Shown: positions 43,977-57,400, counted from the stretch's first letter. The stretch is DNA of 64,000 nucleotides from Actinophytocola gossypii (GCF_025165815.1 NZ_JAFFZE010000006.1:643887-707886), one strand, 5' to 3'. Program-made: numbers and translations. The notes: generated by a model from the sequence alone, not told the origin.

Positions 43977-45452
43977 GTGAGCGACGGGTGGTACACGTAC
44001 AACGGGCAGATCAGGCGCATTCGCGAGTTGCGGGACGACATCGACTACGTCTCCAGCTCGCTCGCCTCCGCCCGGTCCTCGCAGCGGCGGCTGCACGCGG
44101 AGCTGTCCAAGGTGCAGGGGTCACTGGAACAGCGGCTCGACCGCCTTTCCGCCGCGTTCGACGCGTTCGTCGAGATCAGTGACCTGCGGGTGACGCTCGG
44201 GCTGTTCGACGAGCAGGCCCGGATCCGGCACGTCGCCCGCCGGGTGCTCGACGGGCTCACCGACGGCGAGGTCCCGGACGTCGACGGGTACTGGCTCGCG
44301 CCGGCGCTGGTCGCGTTGACCGACCCCGCCCCGCCGGTGACCGCGCTGGCCCTCGATCCGCGACGGGCCACCGTGTTCCACGTGCTCGGCACCGGACTGC
44401 TCGGCGGGCGGGAGACCGTCTCGGCCGCACTGCTCGCCGACGCGTTGCCGGCGCTCGGCCCGACCCTGGCGACCCACCGACGAGCGGTCTGGACGCTCGC
44501 CGCCGACGGGTTCTTCGGCGACGCCGGCCGCGAGCTGGTGCGGCGGCGCGGCGCCGAGTTCGTGGGCGGCCTCGACTCCGACGCCGCCGTGGACGCGATC
44601 ACCGAGCTCGGCACCGCGCGCGCCGAGCCGACGGCCGTGCCGAAGGGGATCGAGGACGCGGCCGACCTGTCGGCGGCGCTGGACGCCGGTGCGCGGCTCG
44701 CGGCGCTGCGGGCCTGGGTCGACGACGCGCTCGGCGGCCACCGCGACGAGCCGGCGCCCGACCCTTCCGTCCGCCGGTGTCTCGAGCTGCTGATCGACGA
44801 GGGCAGCCCGGACGAGCTGCCGCTGCTGGCCAGGGAACGGGAGCTGCGCGCGGTCATCGAGGGCGACGGGGGCACGCCGGCCACGTGGGACGGGCCGGCG
44901 GGCGAGACCCTGGCGACGATCCACGCCGACGCGGCCGACGCCGAGCACCCCGCCCGGCGCGCGCTCGCGGTGCGGATGTGCGCGCCGCACGTGCTGGCCG
45001 CGGCCGAGCGGCTGGCGGAGACCGCGCGGCGGCCGTTCCCGGCGCGGGTGCGGGCCCGGACCAGGCAGGGGACGGTCACGATCGCCGCCCGTGGAGTCGA
45101 GTCGCTGGACGCGGCGCGCCGGCGGATCGAGCTGGCCGCGCGGGTGTCGGAGCAGCGCAGGTACACCGCCTACGGGGCGGCCGGCGTGGCGGCGGTGTTC
45201 CTGGTGCTGACGGTCGTCGGCTGGGCGTGGGTGCTCGGCGCGGTGGCGGCGCTCGGCGTGGCCGGCTACCAGTGGCGGACGGACTCGCGGGAGCGGGCGG
45301 ACGCGATCGCCCGGGCGGAGAAGGCCCGGACAGCCCTGGCCGCGGAGGTCGACGAGCGGGTGGCGGCCGTCGCCGAGTGCCGTTCGGCGCTGGCGGAGCG
45401 CCAGTCGACGGTCGACGAGCACCTGGGGGCGCTGCGCTCGGCGCTCGGTTGA
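43977..45452 (+). CDS. Coiled-coil protein with C-terminal membrane hairpin, unknown
   Basis: 491 residues, no recognised family. The N-terminus (MSDGWYTYNGQIRRIRELRDDIDYVSSSLA...) is an amphipathic coiled coil of about 60 residues. The middle is helical and Ala/Leu/Asp-rich, including FHVLGTGLLGG and RRRIELAARVSEQRR. Near 405-445 two hydrophobic segments (AAGVAAVFLVLTVVGWAWVLG, AVAALGVAGY) form a hairpin, followed by a second coiled coil to the end. The layout suggests an inner-membrane-anchored scaffold with both ends in the cytoplasm. GTG with GGGGAGG upstream. The stop abuts that of the zinc-ribbon gene. Confidence 0.65.
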   Translation: MSDGWYTYNGQIRRIRELRDDIDYVSSSLASARSSQRRLHAELSKVQGSLEQRLDRLSAAFDAFVEISDLRVTLGLFDEQARIRHVARRVLDGLTDGEVPDVDGYWLAPALVALTDPAPPVTALALDPRRATVFHVLGTGLLGGRETVSAALLADALPALGPTLATHRRAVWTLAADGFFGDAGRELVRRRGAEFVGGLDSDAAVDAITELGTARAEPTAVPKGIEDAADLSAALDAGARLAALRAWVDDALGGHRDEPAPDPSVRRCLELLIDEGSPDELPLLARERELRAVIEGDGGTPATWDGPAGETLATIHADAADAEHPARRALAVRMCAPHVLAAAERLAETARRPFPARVRARTRQGTVTIAARGVESLDAARRRIELAARVSEQRRYTAYGAAGVAAVFLVLTVVGWAWVLGAVAALGVAGYQWRTDSRERADAIARAEKARTALAAEVDERVAAVAECRSALAERQSTVDEHLGALRSALG

Positions 45453-45632
45453 TCAGGCGGCCGGACGGCTCCGGCTGACGATCCGCACCCGGACGTCGTC
45501 GACGACCCTGGCCTGCAGCGAGCCGCAGCGGCAACGGGTCCACAGGGTCAGACCGGACGTCGTGGGGTGGCGGGACACGATCTCGGCCGGCTCGGCGTCG
45601 GGCCAGCCGCAGTGCGGGCAGGTGGTGGTCAT
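45453..45632 (-). CDS. 59-residue zinc-ribbon protein
   Basis: The product starts MTTTCPHCGWPDAE and has CPHC (Cys5, Cys8) and CRC (Cys34, Cys36), four cysteines spaced like a small zinc ribbon; the tail is Arg/Val-rich. It diverges from the LysR gene over 73 bases, so it may be that regulator's target. The function is unknown. Length and cysteine pairing support a real gene, but the coding evidence is limited by its size. Confidence 0.6.
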   Translation of the reverse strand: MTTTCPHCGWPDAEPAEIVSRHPTTSGLTLWTRCRCGSLQARVVDDVRVRIVSRSRPAA

Positions 45633-45705
45633 GGTCCCAGCGTGGGGCCCGCGACTGTGTACGTCCACGTTGACTTTCTGGACGGTACCGTGAAGAGTCG
45701 CCTTC

Positions 45706-46617
45706 ATGATTGACCTGCGGCGCCTCCGCGTCCTGCGGGCGGTCGCGCACTACGGCACCATCACGGCGGCCGCCGAGGCCATGCACTTCACCACGTCGGC
45801 GGCCTCCCAGCAGATCCGCCAGCTCGCCAGGGAACTCGACGTCACGCTGCTCGAGCCGCACGGCCGCCGGGTGCGCCTCACCCCGGCCGCGCACCGCCTG
45901 CTCGCCCACGCCGACGCCATCGAGGCCCGCTGGGAGCAGGCCGAGATCGACCTGCGCACCGCGAGCGACGAGCCGGCCGGAACCGTCCGGCTGTGCGGCA
46001 TCCCGACCGCGGTCGCGATGCTGCTCGCCCCGGCCGCGCGACCGCTGCGGGCCCGCTACCCCCGGCTCGACGTGCGGATCCGCGAGGTCGAGCAGGAGGT
46101 CGGGTACAACCTGCTCTTCGACGGCGAGGTCGACCTGGCGGTGGTCGAGGCCACCTGGTCGAACCCGCCGCCCGGCGACCCGAGGTTCGACCAGCGACCG
46201 CTCGCCGACGACCCGTTCGACCTGGTCGTGCCCGCCGACCACGCACTGGCCGGGCGCGACGCGGTGGAGCTGGTCGAGGCCGAACGGGAGGACTGGATCT
46301 TGCCGTCGGTCACCTGCACCTGCCGGCGGGTGACGCTCGCGGCCTGCGGCGCGGCCGGGTTCACCCCGAACGTGGCGCACAACGCGCTGGAGTGGAACGC
46401 GATCGCGCACCTGGTGGCCAACGGCCTCGGCGTCGCGCTGGCACCCCGGCTGGCGTACCTGCCGACGCACCTGCCGATCGTGCGGCTCCCGCTGACCGGG
46501 CGGGCGAGCCCGAGCCGCAAGCTGCTGACCTGCACCCGAGCCGGCGGCCGCGAGCACCCCGCGGTGGCCGCCGTGTTGACCGAGCTGTCCGAGCGGGCGG
46601 TTACGGTTGCCGCGTGA
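45706..46617 (+). CDS. LysR-family transcriptional regulator
   Basis: 303 residues. The N-terminal winged helix matches LysR (LRRLRVLRAVAHYGTITAAAEAMHFTTSAASQQIRQLARELDVTLL). The effector domain (about 90-295) includes GTVRLCGIPTAVAMLLAP, DLAVVEATW and ANGLGVALAPRLAYL. ATG start. A GTGA overlap couples it to the enoyl-CoA hydratase gene; the divergent zinc-ribbon gene is another candidate target. The ligand is unknown. Confidence 0.88.
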   Translation: MIDLRRLRVLRAVAHYGTITAAAEAMHFTTSAASQQIRQLARELDVTLLEPHGRRVRLTPAAHRLLAHADAIEARWEQAEIDLRTASDEPAGTVRLCGIPTAVAMLLAPAARPLRARYPRLDVRIREVEQEVGYNLLFDGEVDLAVVEATWSNPPPGDPRFDQRPLADDPFDLVVPADHALAGRDAVELVEAEREDWILPSVTCTCRRVTLAACGAAGFTPNVAHNALEWNAIAHLVANGLGVALAPRLAYLPTHLPIVRLPLTGRASPSRKLLTCTRAGGREHPAVAAVLTELSERAVTVAA

Positions 46618-47375
46618 GCCTGACCCTCGACGTCGACGGCCCGGTCGCCACCCTGACCATCGACCGCCCGGCCAAGCGCAACGCGATGAGCTTCGAGATG
46701 TGGTCCGCGCTGCCGGGCCTGCTCGACAAGGTCGAGGCCGACGACTCGGTGCGCGCGCTCGTCGTCCGCGGCACCGACCACTTCTCCGCCGGCGCCGACA
46801 TCAGCGAGTTCACCACCCTGCGCGGTGACGCCGACGGCGCCCGCCGGTACAGCCGCGCCGTGCACGACGGCGTTCGCGCCATCACCGGGGTCGGCAAACC
46901 GGTCGTCGCCGCGATCACCGGTGTCTGCGTCGGCGGCGGCTGCGAGATCGCGCTGGCCTGTGACGTCCGCATCGCCGCCGACGACGCCCGGTTCGGCATC
47001 ACCCCGGCGAAGCTCGGCATCGTCTACGACTTCACCTCGACCAGGCAGCTGGTCGACGCGGTCGGGCCCGCGTGGGCGAGCCAGATCCTGCTCACCGGCG
47101 ACCTGGTCGACGCCGCGACCGCGCTGCGGATCGGCCTGGTCAACGAGCTGCAGCCGGCCGCCGACGTCGTCCCCCGCGCCACCACCCTCGCCACGACGAT
47201 GGCCAGTCGCGCACAGGTCTCGGTCCGCGGCTCGAAGGCCTTCATCGCCCGCATCCGCGCCGGCCAGCACGACGAGGACGACGCCGTCCGCGCCTGGTAC
47301 GAGGCCTCGGTCACCAGCGCGGACTACGCCGAGGGCGTGCGCGCGTTCCTGGACAAACGCCCGCCGCGCTTCTGA
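46614..47375 (+). CDS. Enoyl-CoA hydratase/isomerase family protein
   Basis: 253-residue crotonase-fold enzyme. The oxyanion-hole segments are present: HFSAGADISEF and ITGVCVGGGCEIALACDVRIA. The first catalytic Glu of true hydratases (E144-type) corresponds to the position in TPAKLGIVYDF, where a Gly/Ile stretch replaces GxxPE, so the reaction may be a different crotonase chemistry (isomerase, dehalogenase or hydrolase). GTG start overlaps the LysR stop. It is the probable target of that regulator. Confidence 0.83.
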   Translation: MSLTLDVDGPVATLTIDRPAKRNAMSFEMWSALPGLLDKVEADDSVRALVVRGTDHFSAGADISEFTTLRGDADGARRYSRAVHDGVRAITGVGKPVVAAITGVCVGGGCEIALACDVRIAADDARFGITPAKLGIVYDFTSTRQLVDAVGPAWASQILLTGDLVDAATALRIGLVNELQPAADVVPRATTLATTMASRAQVSVRGSKAFIARIRAGQHDEDDAVRAWYEASVTSADYAEGVRAFLDKRPPRF

Positions 47376-47433
47376 CGATCGCTCGGTCGCTGTGCCCGCC
47401 GGACACGGTCGTGCCGGCGCGATCTTCGCCCGG

Positions 47434-47696
47434 ATGGCGCGGAACGCGGGGGTCGGCGGACGCGGGCTCGGTATGGAGCTGTGCCGGCTGCGGGAGCGGT
47501 CGGGGCGGAATCTGGAGCGAGTCGGCGGAGTGCTCGGCCGGTCGGCCAACACGCTGAGCCGACTGGAACGCGGCGTGCGTCCGGACATCACACCCGCCGA
47601 GGTGTCCGCCCTCCTCGCCGCGATGGGGCACCGTCGGCGCCGACCGCGACCGGGTCCTGCGGATGGACCCAGTTCCCGGCCGAGATCGAGGTATGA
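47434..47696 (+). pseudogene. Decayed XRE/DUF5753-type regulator remnant
   Basis: From the ATG the frame reads an XRE helix-turn-helix, MELCRLRERSGRNLERVGGVLGRSANTLSRLERG, ending LLAAMG. The match then continues in another frame as GTVGADRDRVLRM, where family members have a V-T-G-A-E-R-D stretch. Almost the whole DUF5753 sensor domain is missing. Only a short C-terminal scrap (TQFPAEIEV and stop) remains in a third position. At least one frameshift plus a large deletion make this a relic. Confidence 0.75.
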
Positions 47697-47873
47697 AGGC
47701 CGGCTGCGGAGAGGTTCAGGAGCAGCTTCAGCGGACCGGAGATCGACTGCGTCGAGGTGGCACGTGCCAGCGACGTAATGGGCGTGCGGGACAGCAAGAA
47801 CACCGGTTCGATGCTGGTTCTCGCCGAGGTCAGTTGGACGAACCTGATCAGCCACGTCTCAGCCGCCGAATAG
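47697..47873 (+). pseudogene. Frameshifted DUF397 gene next to the XRE relic
   Basis: The frame ending at TAG 47873 encodes FRSSFSGPEIDCVEVA, then GVRDSKNTG and LAEVSWTNLISHVSAAE, a clear DUF397 body. That frame has no start codon: the natural ATG (47693, overlapping the regulator's stop as ATGA) is in a different frame. A single-base indel between 47700 and 47715 explains this. The normal XRE-DUF397 pair order is preserved, so the locus decayed in place. Confidence 0.78.
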
Positions 47874-47875
47874 CC

Positions 47876-48412
47876 TCACGGCACGAGCGTGCTCATCACT
47901 GATTCGGCGAGCTGGTAGGAGTATTCGCAAGGCGAAGGGTCAGTATCGGAGTCGGAGTAACGGCCGACGTGTGTGGTGAGGTACTGGCCTTCGGCGACGT
48001 CGACATCGGTGAAGCAGGAATGCTCGTTCTCGGTCAGTGTGAGGTTTCGTGCGGGAAAGCCTTCGATCGGGTCGGCGGCTTCCACATCGGCCAGCCCGCC
48101 TTTCGGGGTCTCGAAGCCCTCATGGGTGACGAGCGTTATGTCTATGAAGCCGCCATCGGTATTCCACACACACTGGGCGTTGCCATGGTCGTCCTCGCCA
48201 GGCTCGGCGGGGCCGGCGATGCTGAAGGTGTTGTGATCGGACTGCCGTAGCAAGGTGCACGGGTCGATGTCGTCCAGCGTGATTTCGCGCGGTCGATCGG
48301 ACTCGTCCGAGGCACTGGGTGCTGGCTTGGACTCACCGGGCGACGTGGTCGTGCAACCGGCAGCGAGCAGGACGATGGCCAGGAACGCACCGAGCCGCGC
48401 GATAACGGTCAT
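47876..48412 (-). CDS. DUF3558 lipoprotein
   Basis: 178 residues with a type II signal peptide ending LLAAGC and a Ser/Pro linker. The mature domain has the DUF3558 pattern: DIDPCTLLRQSDHNTFSI at its start, a central NAQCVWNTDGG, and CFTDVDVAEGQ near the end. The family is common on actinobacterial surfaces with no known activity. Its ATG overlaps the stop of the upstream EspC-like gene (ATGA), so the pair is co-translated. It ends three bases after the DUF397 relic. Confidence 0.82.
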   Translation of the reverse strand: MTVIARLGAFLAIVLLAAGCTTTSPGESKPAPSASDESDRPREITLDDIDPCTLLRQSDHNTFSIAGPAEPGEDDHGNAQCVWNTDGGFIDITLVTHEGFETPKGGLADVEAADPIEGFPARNLTLTENEHSCFTDVDVAEGQYLTTHVGRYSDSDTDPSPCEYSYQLAESVMSTLVP

Positions 48413-48768
48413 GAGGGTTCCTCGCGGAATTTGGCGGTGTTCTCGTCCTCGACGAGGCCATAAGTGGCGGCCGTTTCGCCCAGCTTGGTCGCCATCTTGT
48501 CGAGCCGGTCGACATATGCCCACACGGCGTCCGCCGCTTGCCCGCAGTTCTCGCTCATGATCTTCATCGTGTCGATGCTGCACGGATCGGAGCCTGGCGG
48601 AGGGATATCGCGTAGCTTGTGCTCGTTGTCGATCAGCCAGTTGCGCAACCGGTCGCGTTCGTCCTCGATGCCCTTCTTCAGGGTCAGGAGTTTGTCCGGC
48701 GGGACGATCATGCGGTACTCGGGTATGGGTACGCCCGAACCCGCGGCGCCGACTTCGATGCCATCCAT
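48409..48768 (-). CDS. EspC-like/WXG-superfamily small helical protein
   Basis: 119 residues, mostly helical and without a signal peptide. It opens with MDGIEVGAAGSGVPIPEYRMIVPPDK; the 34-119 part has long amphipathic helices (LLTLKKGIEDERDRLRNWLIDN, AADAVWAYVDRLDKMATKLGETAATYGLVEDENTA). The ETAxxYxxxDexxA-like end resembles the secretion-related tail of EspC/PE-type ESX substrates. It is coupled to the DUF3558 lipoprotein gene. Such pairs are frequent in Pseudonocardiales. Export by a type VII system is an inference, since no ESX genes are in the window. ATG with GGGGGAAG upstream. Confidence 0.65.
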   Translation of the reverse strand: MDGIEVGAAGSGVPIPEYRMIVPPDKLLTLKKGIEDERDRLRNWLIDNEHKLRDIPPPGSDPCSIDTMKIMSENCGQAADAVWAYVDRLDKMATKLGETAATYGLVEDENTAKFREEPS

Positions 48769-48922
48769 GCTTCCCCCAGGAACGCACGGTTACCTACTCG
48801 ACACTTGAGCGTAGCGCGAAAACCCCGTTGGTGCCTGGGCGTAGGCTCGGGGGCGAGAGGATCCCCCGCCCTCGTCCTGGGCAGGGGTCTGTCCGCGTGC
48901 TCGTCCGAGGGGTTCCACCACA

Positions 48923-52474
<3,552 letters not shown>

Positions 52475-52498
52475 TGCGCTGTGAGAGGCTAACCAGCC

Positions 52499-53452
52499 GT
52501 GACGACTGCCAAGCTGCGCATGCCCGGGCTGATCGCCGTCCTCGTGTCGCTCGTCGCGGGGCTCACCGCGTGTGGGTCGGGGCCGGGCCAGATCAACTCG
52601 GCCGTGATCATCGACGGGTCCGCGATCTCGGTGGACCAGGTGCAGGCGCTGGTCGACAAGGTCGTGGCGGAGCAGCCGGCCGCGCAGCAGCTGGCCCGGG
52701 AGCGCAAGCTCGACCTCGTCGCCCGTGAGGCGCTCGGCCAGCTCATCGTGCACGAGGTCCTCGACGACGCCGCCGAGCGCGCGGGCATCACCGCCGACCG
52801 GTCGGAGGTCACCGCGTTCCTCGAGCAGGACCCGCTCGGCCAAGAGCTGCCGACCGACGGCAGCGTCCCGCCCGAGCAGCTCGTCCAGCAGCTCGTCTTC
52901 CGCGCCCGCGACGCCGGTGACTACGCCCGCGACCAGGTCCTGCTGACCATGCTCGCCGAGGAGTACCTCGGGCGCGCCTCGGTCACCTACAACCTCGTCC
53001 AGCTCGACAACGCCGAGGACGCCAACACCCTCGCCGAGCGGATCGCCGCCTCGCCGGCGGACTCCGAGCAGCTGATGAACGAGGCGGGCGGCCAGGGCGG
53101 CGCGCAGCTCGAAGCGTCGACCGGCGCCACCCCGGACGGGGTCTACCTCACCGCACCCGAGGGCAGCGTGTTCGTCCTGCCGGCCGGGCAGGGTCAGGGC
53201 GGCTTCCAGGTCGTCCACGTGCTCGACCGCGAACTCTCCTCGCAGGCCGACCCGAGCGCCATCGCCGCGGTCCCGCCGGAGCAGCTGCCCCTGCTCGGCC
53301 TGTTCGCCCTGCGCGAGGACACCATGGCCGCCGACATCGAGGTGAGCCCGCGCTACGGCGTCTGGAACCACGCCATCGTCGGCGTGGTCCCGAAGTCCGA
53401 GGCCGAGGTCTCCGGCGCCGTGCTGGCGCCGTCCGACTCCGCCCGACCGTGA
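52499..53452 (+). CDS. SurA/PrsA-like lipoprotein
   Basis: 317 residues. The signal peptide has lipobox LTAC with Cys25. The N-terminal chaperone helices resemble the SurA N domain (SAVIIDGSAISVDQVQALVDKVV, LGQLIVHEVLDDAAERAGI). The C-terminal half (LVQLDNAEDANTLAERIAASPADSEQLM...) has the outline of a parvulin domain but lacks clear catalytic residues. It is probably an exported folding factor. GTG start 24 bases after mfd; the stop overlaps the mazG start (GTGA). It is not present between mfd and mazG in M. tuberculosis. Confidence 0.82.
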   Translation: MTTAKLRMPGLIAVLVSLVAGLTACGSGPGQINSAVIIDGSAISVDQVQALVDKVVAEQPAAQQLARERKLDLVAREALGQLIVHEVLDDAAERAGITADRSEVTAFLEQDPLGQELPTDGSVPPEQLVQQLVFRARDAGDYARDQVLLTMLAEEYLGRASVTYNLVQLDNAEDANTLAERIAASPADSEQLMNEAGGQGGAQLEASTGATPDGVYLTAPEGSVFVLPAGQGQGGFQVVHVLDRELSSQADPSAIAAVPPEQLPLLGLFALREDTMAADIEVSPRYGVWNHAIVGVVPKSEAEVSGAVLAPSDSARP

Positions 53453-54408
53453 CCGCGGCCGGCCCGGCGGGCAGCACCGTCGTGCTGGTGGACCGGGACC
53501 AACTGCCGGCGGCCGCGGTCCCGCTGCTGCGCTCGACCGACGCCGTGTTCGCCACCGGCAAGGTTGATCTCGGCCTGCCGTTCGCCCCGCCCGACCTGAC
53601 CGACCGCGCGCTCGCCGGCCCGCTCGTCCTGGTCACCGACGACCTCGACGACCCGGCCGCCGCCGCGTTGCTCGCCCGCGGTGCCTCGGTGCTCGCCGCG
53701 CCCCGCGCCGGCGCCGCGCTGCTGGACGCCGTCGCCGTGATGGACCGGCTCCGCTCACCCGGCGGCTGCCCATGGGACGCCGAGCAGACTCACGAGTCCC
53801 TGCGCGTCTACCTGGTCGAGGAGTGCTTCGAACTCCTCGACGCCATCGACGACGGCGACCGCACCGCGCTCCGCGAGGAACTCGGCGACGTGCTCCTCCA
53901 GGTGCTGTTCCACGCCCGGGTCGCCGAGGAGCACCCGGACGATCCGTTCTCGCTCGACGACGTCGCCGGCGCGCTGGTCGCCAAGCTCGTCGGCCGGCAC
54001 CCGCACGTGTTCGCCGGGGGCGACCCCGCCGTGCACGACGCCTCGACCCAACAGGTGCGCTGGGAGGAGCTCAAGCAGCAGGAGAAGCGCCGGGAGTCCA
54101 GTGTGGACGGCGTCGCCACCGGCCAGCCCGCGCTCGCGCTGGCCGCCAAGCTCGTCTCCCGCACCGCCCGCGCGAACCTCCCACCCGACCTGCTGCCGGA
54201 CGACACCGACACCGGCGCCCGCCTGTTCGCCATCGCCGCGGACGCCAAGCTCGCCGGGGCCGACCCCGAGGGCGAGCTGCGGGCCGTCGCCCGCCGCTTC
54301 GCCGCCGACGTGCGTGCCGCCGAGCGGGCCGCCCGCGCCGCCGGCACCGACCCCGCGACCATGGACGCCGACACCTGGCGCCGCCACTGGCCCGGCCGAA
54401 CGCGGTGA
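53449..54408 (+). CDS. mazG: Nucleoside triphosphate pyrophosphohydrolase MazG
   Basis: 319 residues. Hydrolyses (d)NTPs to monophosphates as a house-cleaning enzyme. The catalytic core is CPWDAEQTHESLRVYLVEECFELLDAIDDGD followed by REELGDVLLQVLFHARVAEE, the E-x-x-E and E-x-x-D magnesium motifs. RHPHVFAGG and WEELKQQEK mark the second part. The N-terminal ~100 residues are an actinobacterial extension, as in Rv1021. GTG start overlaps the preceding stop. Confidence 0.93.
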   Translation: MTAAGPAGSTVVLVDRDQLPAAAVPLLRSTDAVFATGKVDLGLPFAPPDLTDRALAGPLVLVTDDLDDPAAAALLARGASVLAAPRAGAALLDAVAVMDRLRSPGGCPWDAEQTHESLRVYLVEECFELLDAIDDGDRTALREELGDVLLQVLFHARVAEEHPDDPFSLDDVAGALVAKLVGRHPHVFAGGDPAVHDASTQQVRWEELKQQEKRRESSVDGVATGQPALALAAKLVSRTARANLPPDLLPDDTDTGARLFAIAADAKLAGADPEGELRAVARRFAADVRAAERAARAAGTDPATMDADTWRRHWPGRTR

Positions 54409-54467
54409 CGGGCGCCGTCACCGCATTGTGGCGGCGCCGTGTCGGTGCGAATGGCTAACGTGGCGGC

Positions 54468-57400
54468 GTGACCGACTCCTACCTCCGCTTCCCCCACCTG
54501 CACGGCGACCTCGTCACCTTCGTCGCCGAGGACGACGTGTGGCTGGCCCCGCTCGACGGCGGTCGCGCCTGGCGGGTCACCGCAGATCAGGCCCTCGTCG
54601 GCTCGCCGCGCTTCTCCCCGGACGGGACCCGCCTCGCCTGGACCAGCTGGCGCGACGTCGAGCCGGAGGTGCACGTGGCACCGGTCGACGGCGGCCAGGC
54701 CCGCCGGCTCACCCACTGGGGCGACGTCGACACCGAGGTCCAGGGCTGGACGCCGGACGCGCACGTCGTCGCCACCAGCACCACCGGCCAGCCCTCCATC
54801 CGCAAGACCTGGGCGCACGCGATCGACCCCGACACCGGCCGCTCCCGCCGGCTGCCCTACGGCCCGGTCGGCGGCCTCGCGTTCGGCCCCGACGGCGCGG
54901 TCCTGCTGCTCGGCGCGTTCTCCCGGGAGCCGGCGCACTGGAAGCGCTACCGCGGCGGCACCGCCGGCAAGCTGTGGCTCGACGCGGACGGCGACGGGGA
55001 GTTCGCCCGCGTCCTGCCCGACCTCGCCGGCAACCTCGCCTCGCCGCTCTGGGTCGGCGACCGGATCGCGTTCCTCTCCGACCACGAGGGCGTCGCCGAC
55101 CTCTACTCCTGCCGCCCCGACGGCGACGACCTCCGCCGCCACCCGGTCGACGCGCCCGACCGGTTCTACGCCCGCAACGCCACCACCGACGGCCGCCGGG
55201 TGATCTTCCACCGCGCCGGCCGCCTCTGGCTCCTCGACAGCCTGGACGCCGAGCCGCGCGAGCTGGACATCCGCCTCGGCGGCCCCGGCTCCGCCCGCGC
55301 GCCGCACCCGGTGCCCGCCACCCGCGGCCTCGGCGGCGTCGGCCCCGACCGGACCGGCCGGGGCAGCGCGATCGAGGTCCGCGGCACCGTGCACTGGGTG
55401 ACCCACCGCGACGGCCCGGTCCGCGCGCTGGCCGCCACTCCCGGCGTGCGGGCCCGGCTGCCGCAGACCCTCGGCGACCACGTCGTCTGGGTCACCGACG
55501 CCGACGGCGAGGAGGCGCTGGAGATCGCCCCGGTCGACGGCAACGCCCCCGGCACCACCCCGCGCCGCATCGGCGCCGGTGAGCTGGGCCGGGTGCTGGA
55601 ACTGGTCGCCGCCCCCGACGGCCGCCGGGTCGCGGTCGCCACCCAGGACGGCCGGCTGCTGCTGGTCGACGTGGAGAGCGGCGACCTGCGCGAGGTCGCC
55701 CGCAGCGACGAGGGCGACCCGGAGGACCTGGCGTTCTCGCCCGACTCGGCCTGGCTGGCCTGGTCGCACCCCGGGCCGCACCCGATGCGCAACATCCGGA
55801 TGGCCAGTGTCACCGACCTGTCCACGGTCGACGTCACCCCGATCCGGTTCGTCGACTCCGACCCGGTGTTCACCGTCGACGGCAAGCACATCGCGTTCCT
55901 GTCGGCGCGCAGCTTCGACCCGGTCTACGACGTGCACGTGTTCGACATGGCCTTCCCCAACGGCTCCCGCCCGCACCTGGTGCCGCTGGCCGCGACCACG
56001 CCGTCGCCGTTCTCCCCGCAACTGCGCGGGCGCCCGGTGCAGGACGAGGACGACGACAAGGACAAGGACAAGAGCGGCGACCACAAGGACGACGACGCCG
56101 CGCCGCGCACCGAGGTCGACCTCGACGGGCTGGCCGAGCGGGTGGTCCCGGTCCCGGTGGCGGCGGCCAGGTACTACGGCCTGCGCGCGGTCAAGGGCGG
56201 CCTGGTGTGGCTGCGGGCCCCGCTGACCGGCGCGCTCGGCGAGGACGGCGACCTCGACGACGAGGACCCGCGCCCGGTGCTGGAGCGCTACGACCTCACC
56301 AAGCGCAAGCTGGAGCAGTTGGCCGACGGCGTCGACCAGGTGTGGACCACCGGCGACGGCGAGCGGCTGCTGGTGCGCGACGGCCGGACCCTGCGCGTGC
56401 AGCAGTCCGACCGCAAGTCCGACGGCGACTCCGACAGCGGCGACGACGTGCGCGTCGACCTGTCCCGGGTGCGGGTGACGGTCGACCCCGGCGCGGAGTG
56501 GCGGCAGTCGTTCGACGAGGCCTGGCGGCTGATGCGCGACCACTTCTGGCGCGCGGACATGGGCGGCGTCGACTGGTCGGCGATCCGCGACCGGTACCGC
56601 CCGCTGGTCGACATGGTCGGCTCGCACGACGAGCTGGTCGACCTGCTGTGGGAACTGCAGGGTGAGCTGGGCACCTCGCACGCCTACGTCAGCCCGCCCG
56701 GCCGAGGCGCCGATGCGGCCAGGCGGATCGGTCTGCTCGGCGCCGACCTGGCCCGCGACGAGGACGGCTCGTGGCGGATCACCAGGGTGCTGCCCGGTGA
56801 GTCGTCCGACCCGAGAGCCCGCTCGCCGCTGCGCGCGCCGGGTGTGGCGGTTCGCGACGGCGACGCGATCCTGGCCGTCGACGGGCGGCCGGTCGACCAG
56901 GACGCCGGCCCGTCCCCGCTGCTCGCCGGTACCGCGGACAAGCCGGTGGAGCTGACCGTCGCCCCGGCCGGCGGCGGCGCGGCCCGCAGCGTGGTCGTGG
57001 TGCCGCTGCTCGACGACATGACGTTGCGCTACCACGACTGGGTGGCCGACCGGCGCCGGTACACGCACGAGGCGAGCGACGGCCGGATCGGGTACCTGCA
57101 CGTGCCGGACATGATCGCCAACGGCTGGGCGCAGCTGCACCGCGACCTGCGGCTGGAGGTCCGCCGCGAGGCGCTGATCGTCGACGTCCGGGAGAACCGG
57201 GGCGGGCACCTGTCGCAACTGGTGGTGGAGAAGCTGGGCCGGGAGATCATCGGCTGGCAGGTCAGCCGGGACGGGCACCGCGCGGAGAGCTACCCGGCCG
57301 ACGCGCCGCGCGGGCCGATCGTCGCCGTCGCCAACGAGTTCTCCGGCTCGGACGGCGACATCGTCAACGCCGCCATCAAGGCGCTCGGCATCGGCCCGGT

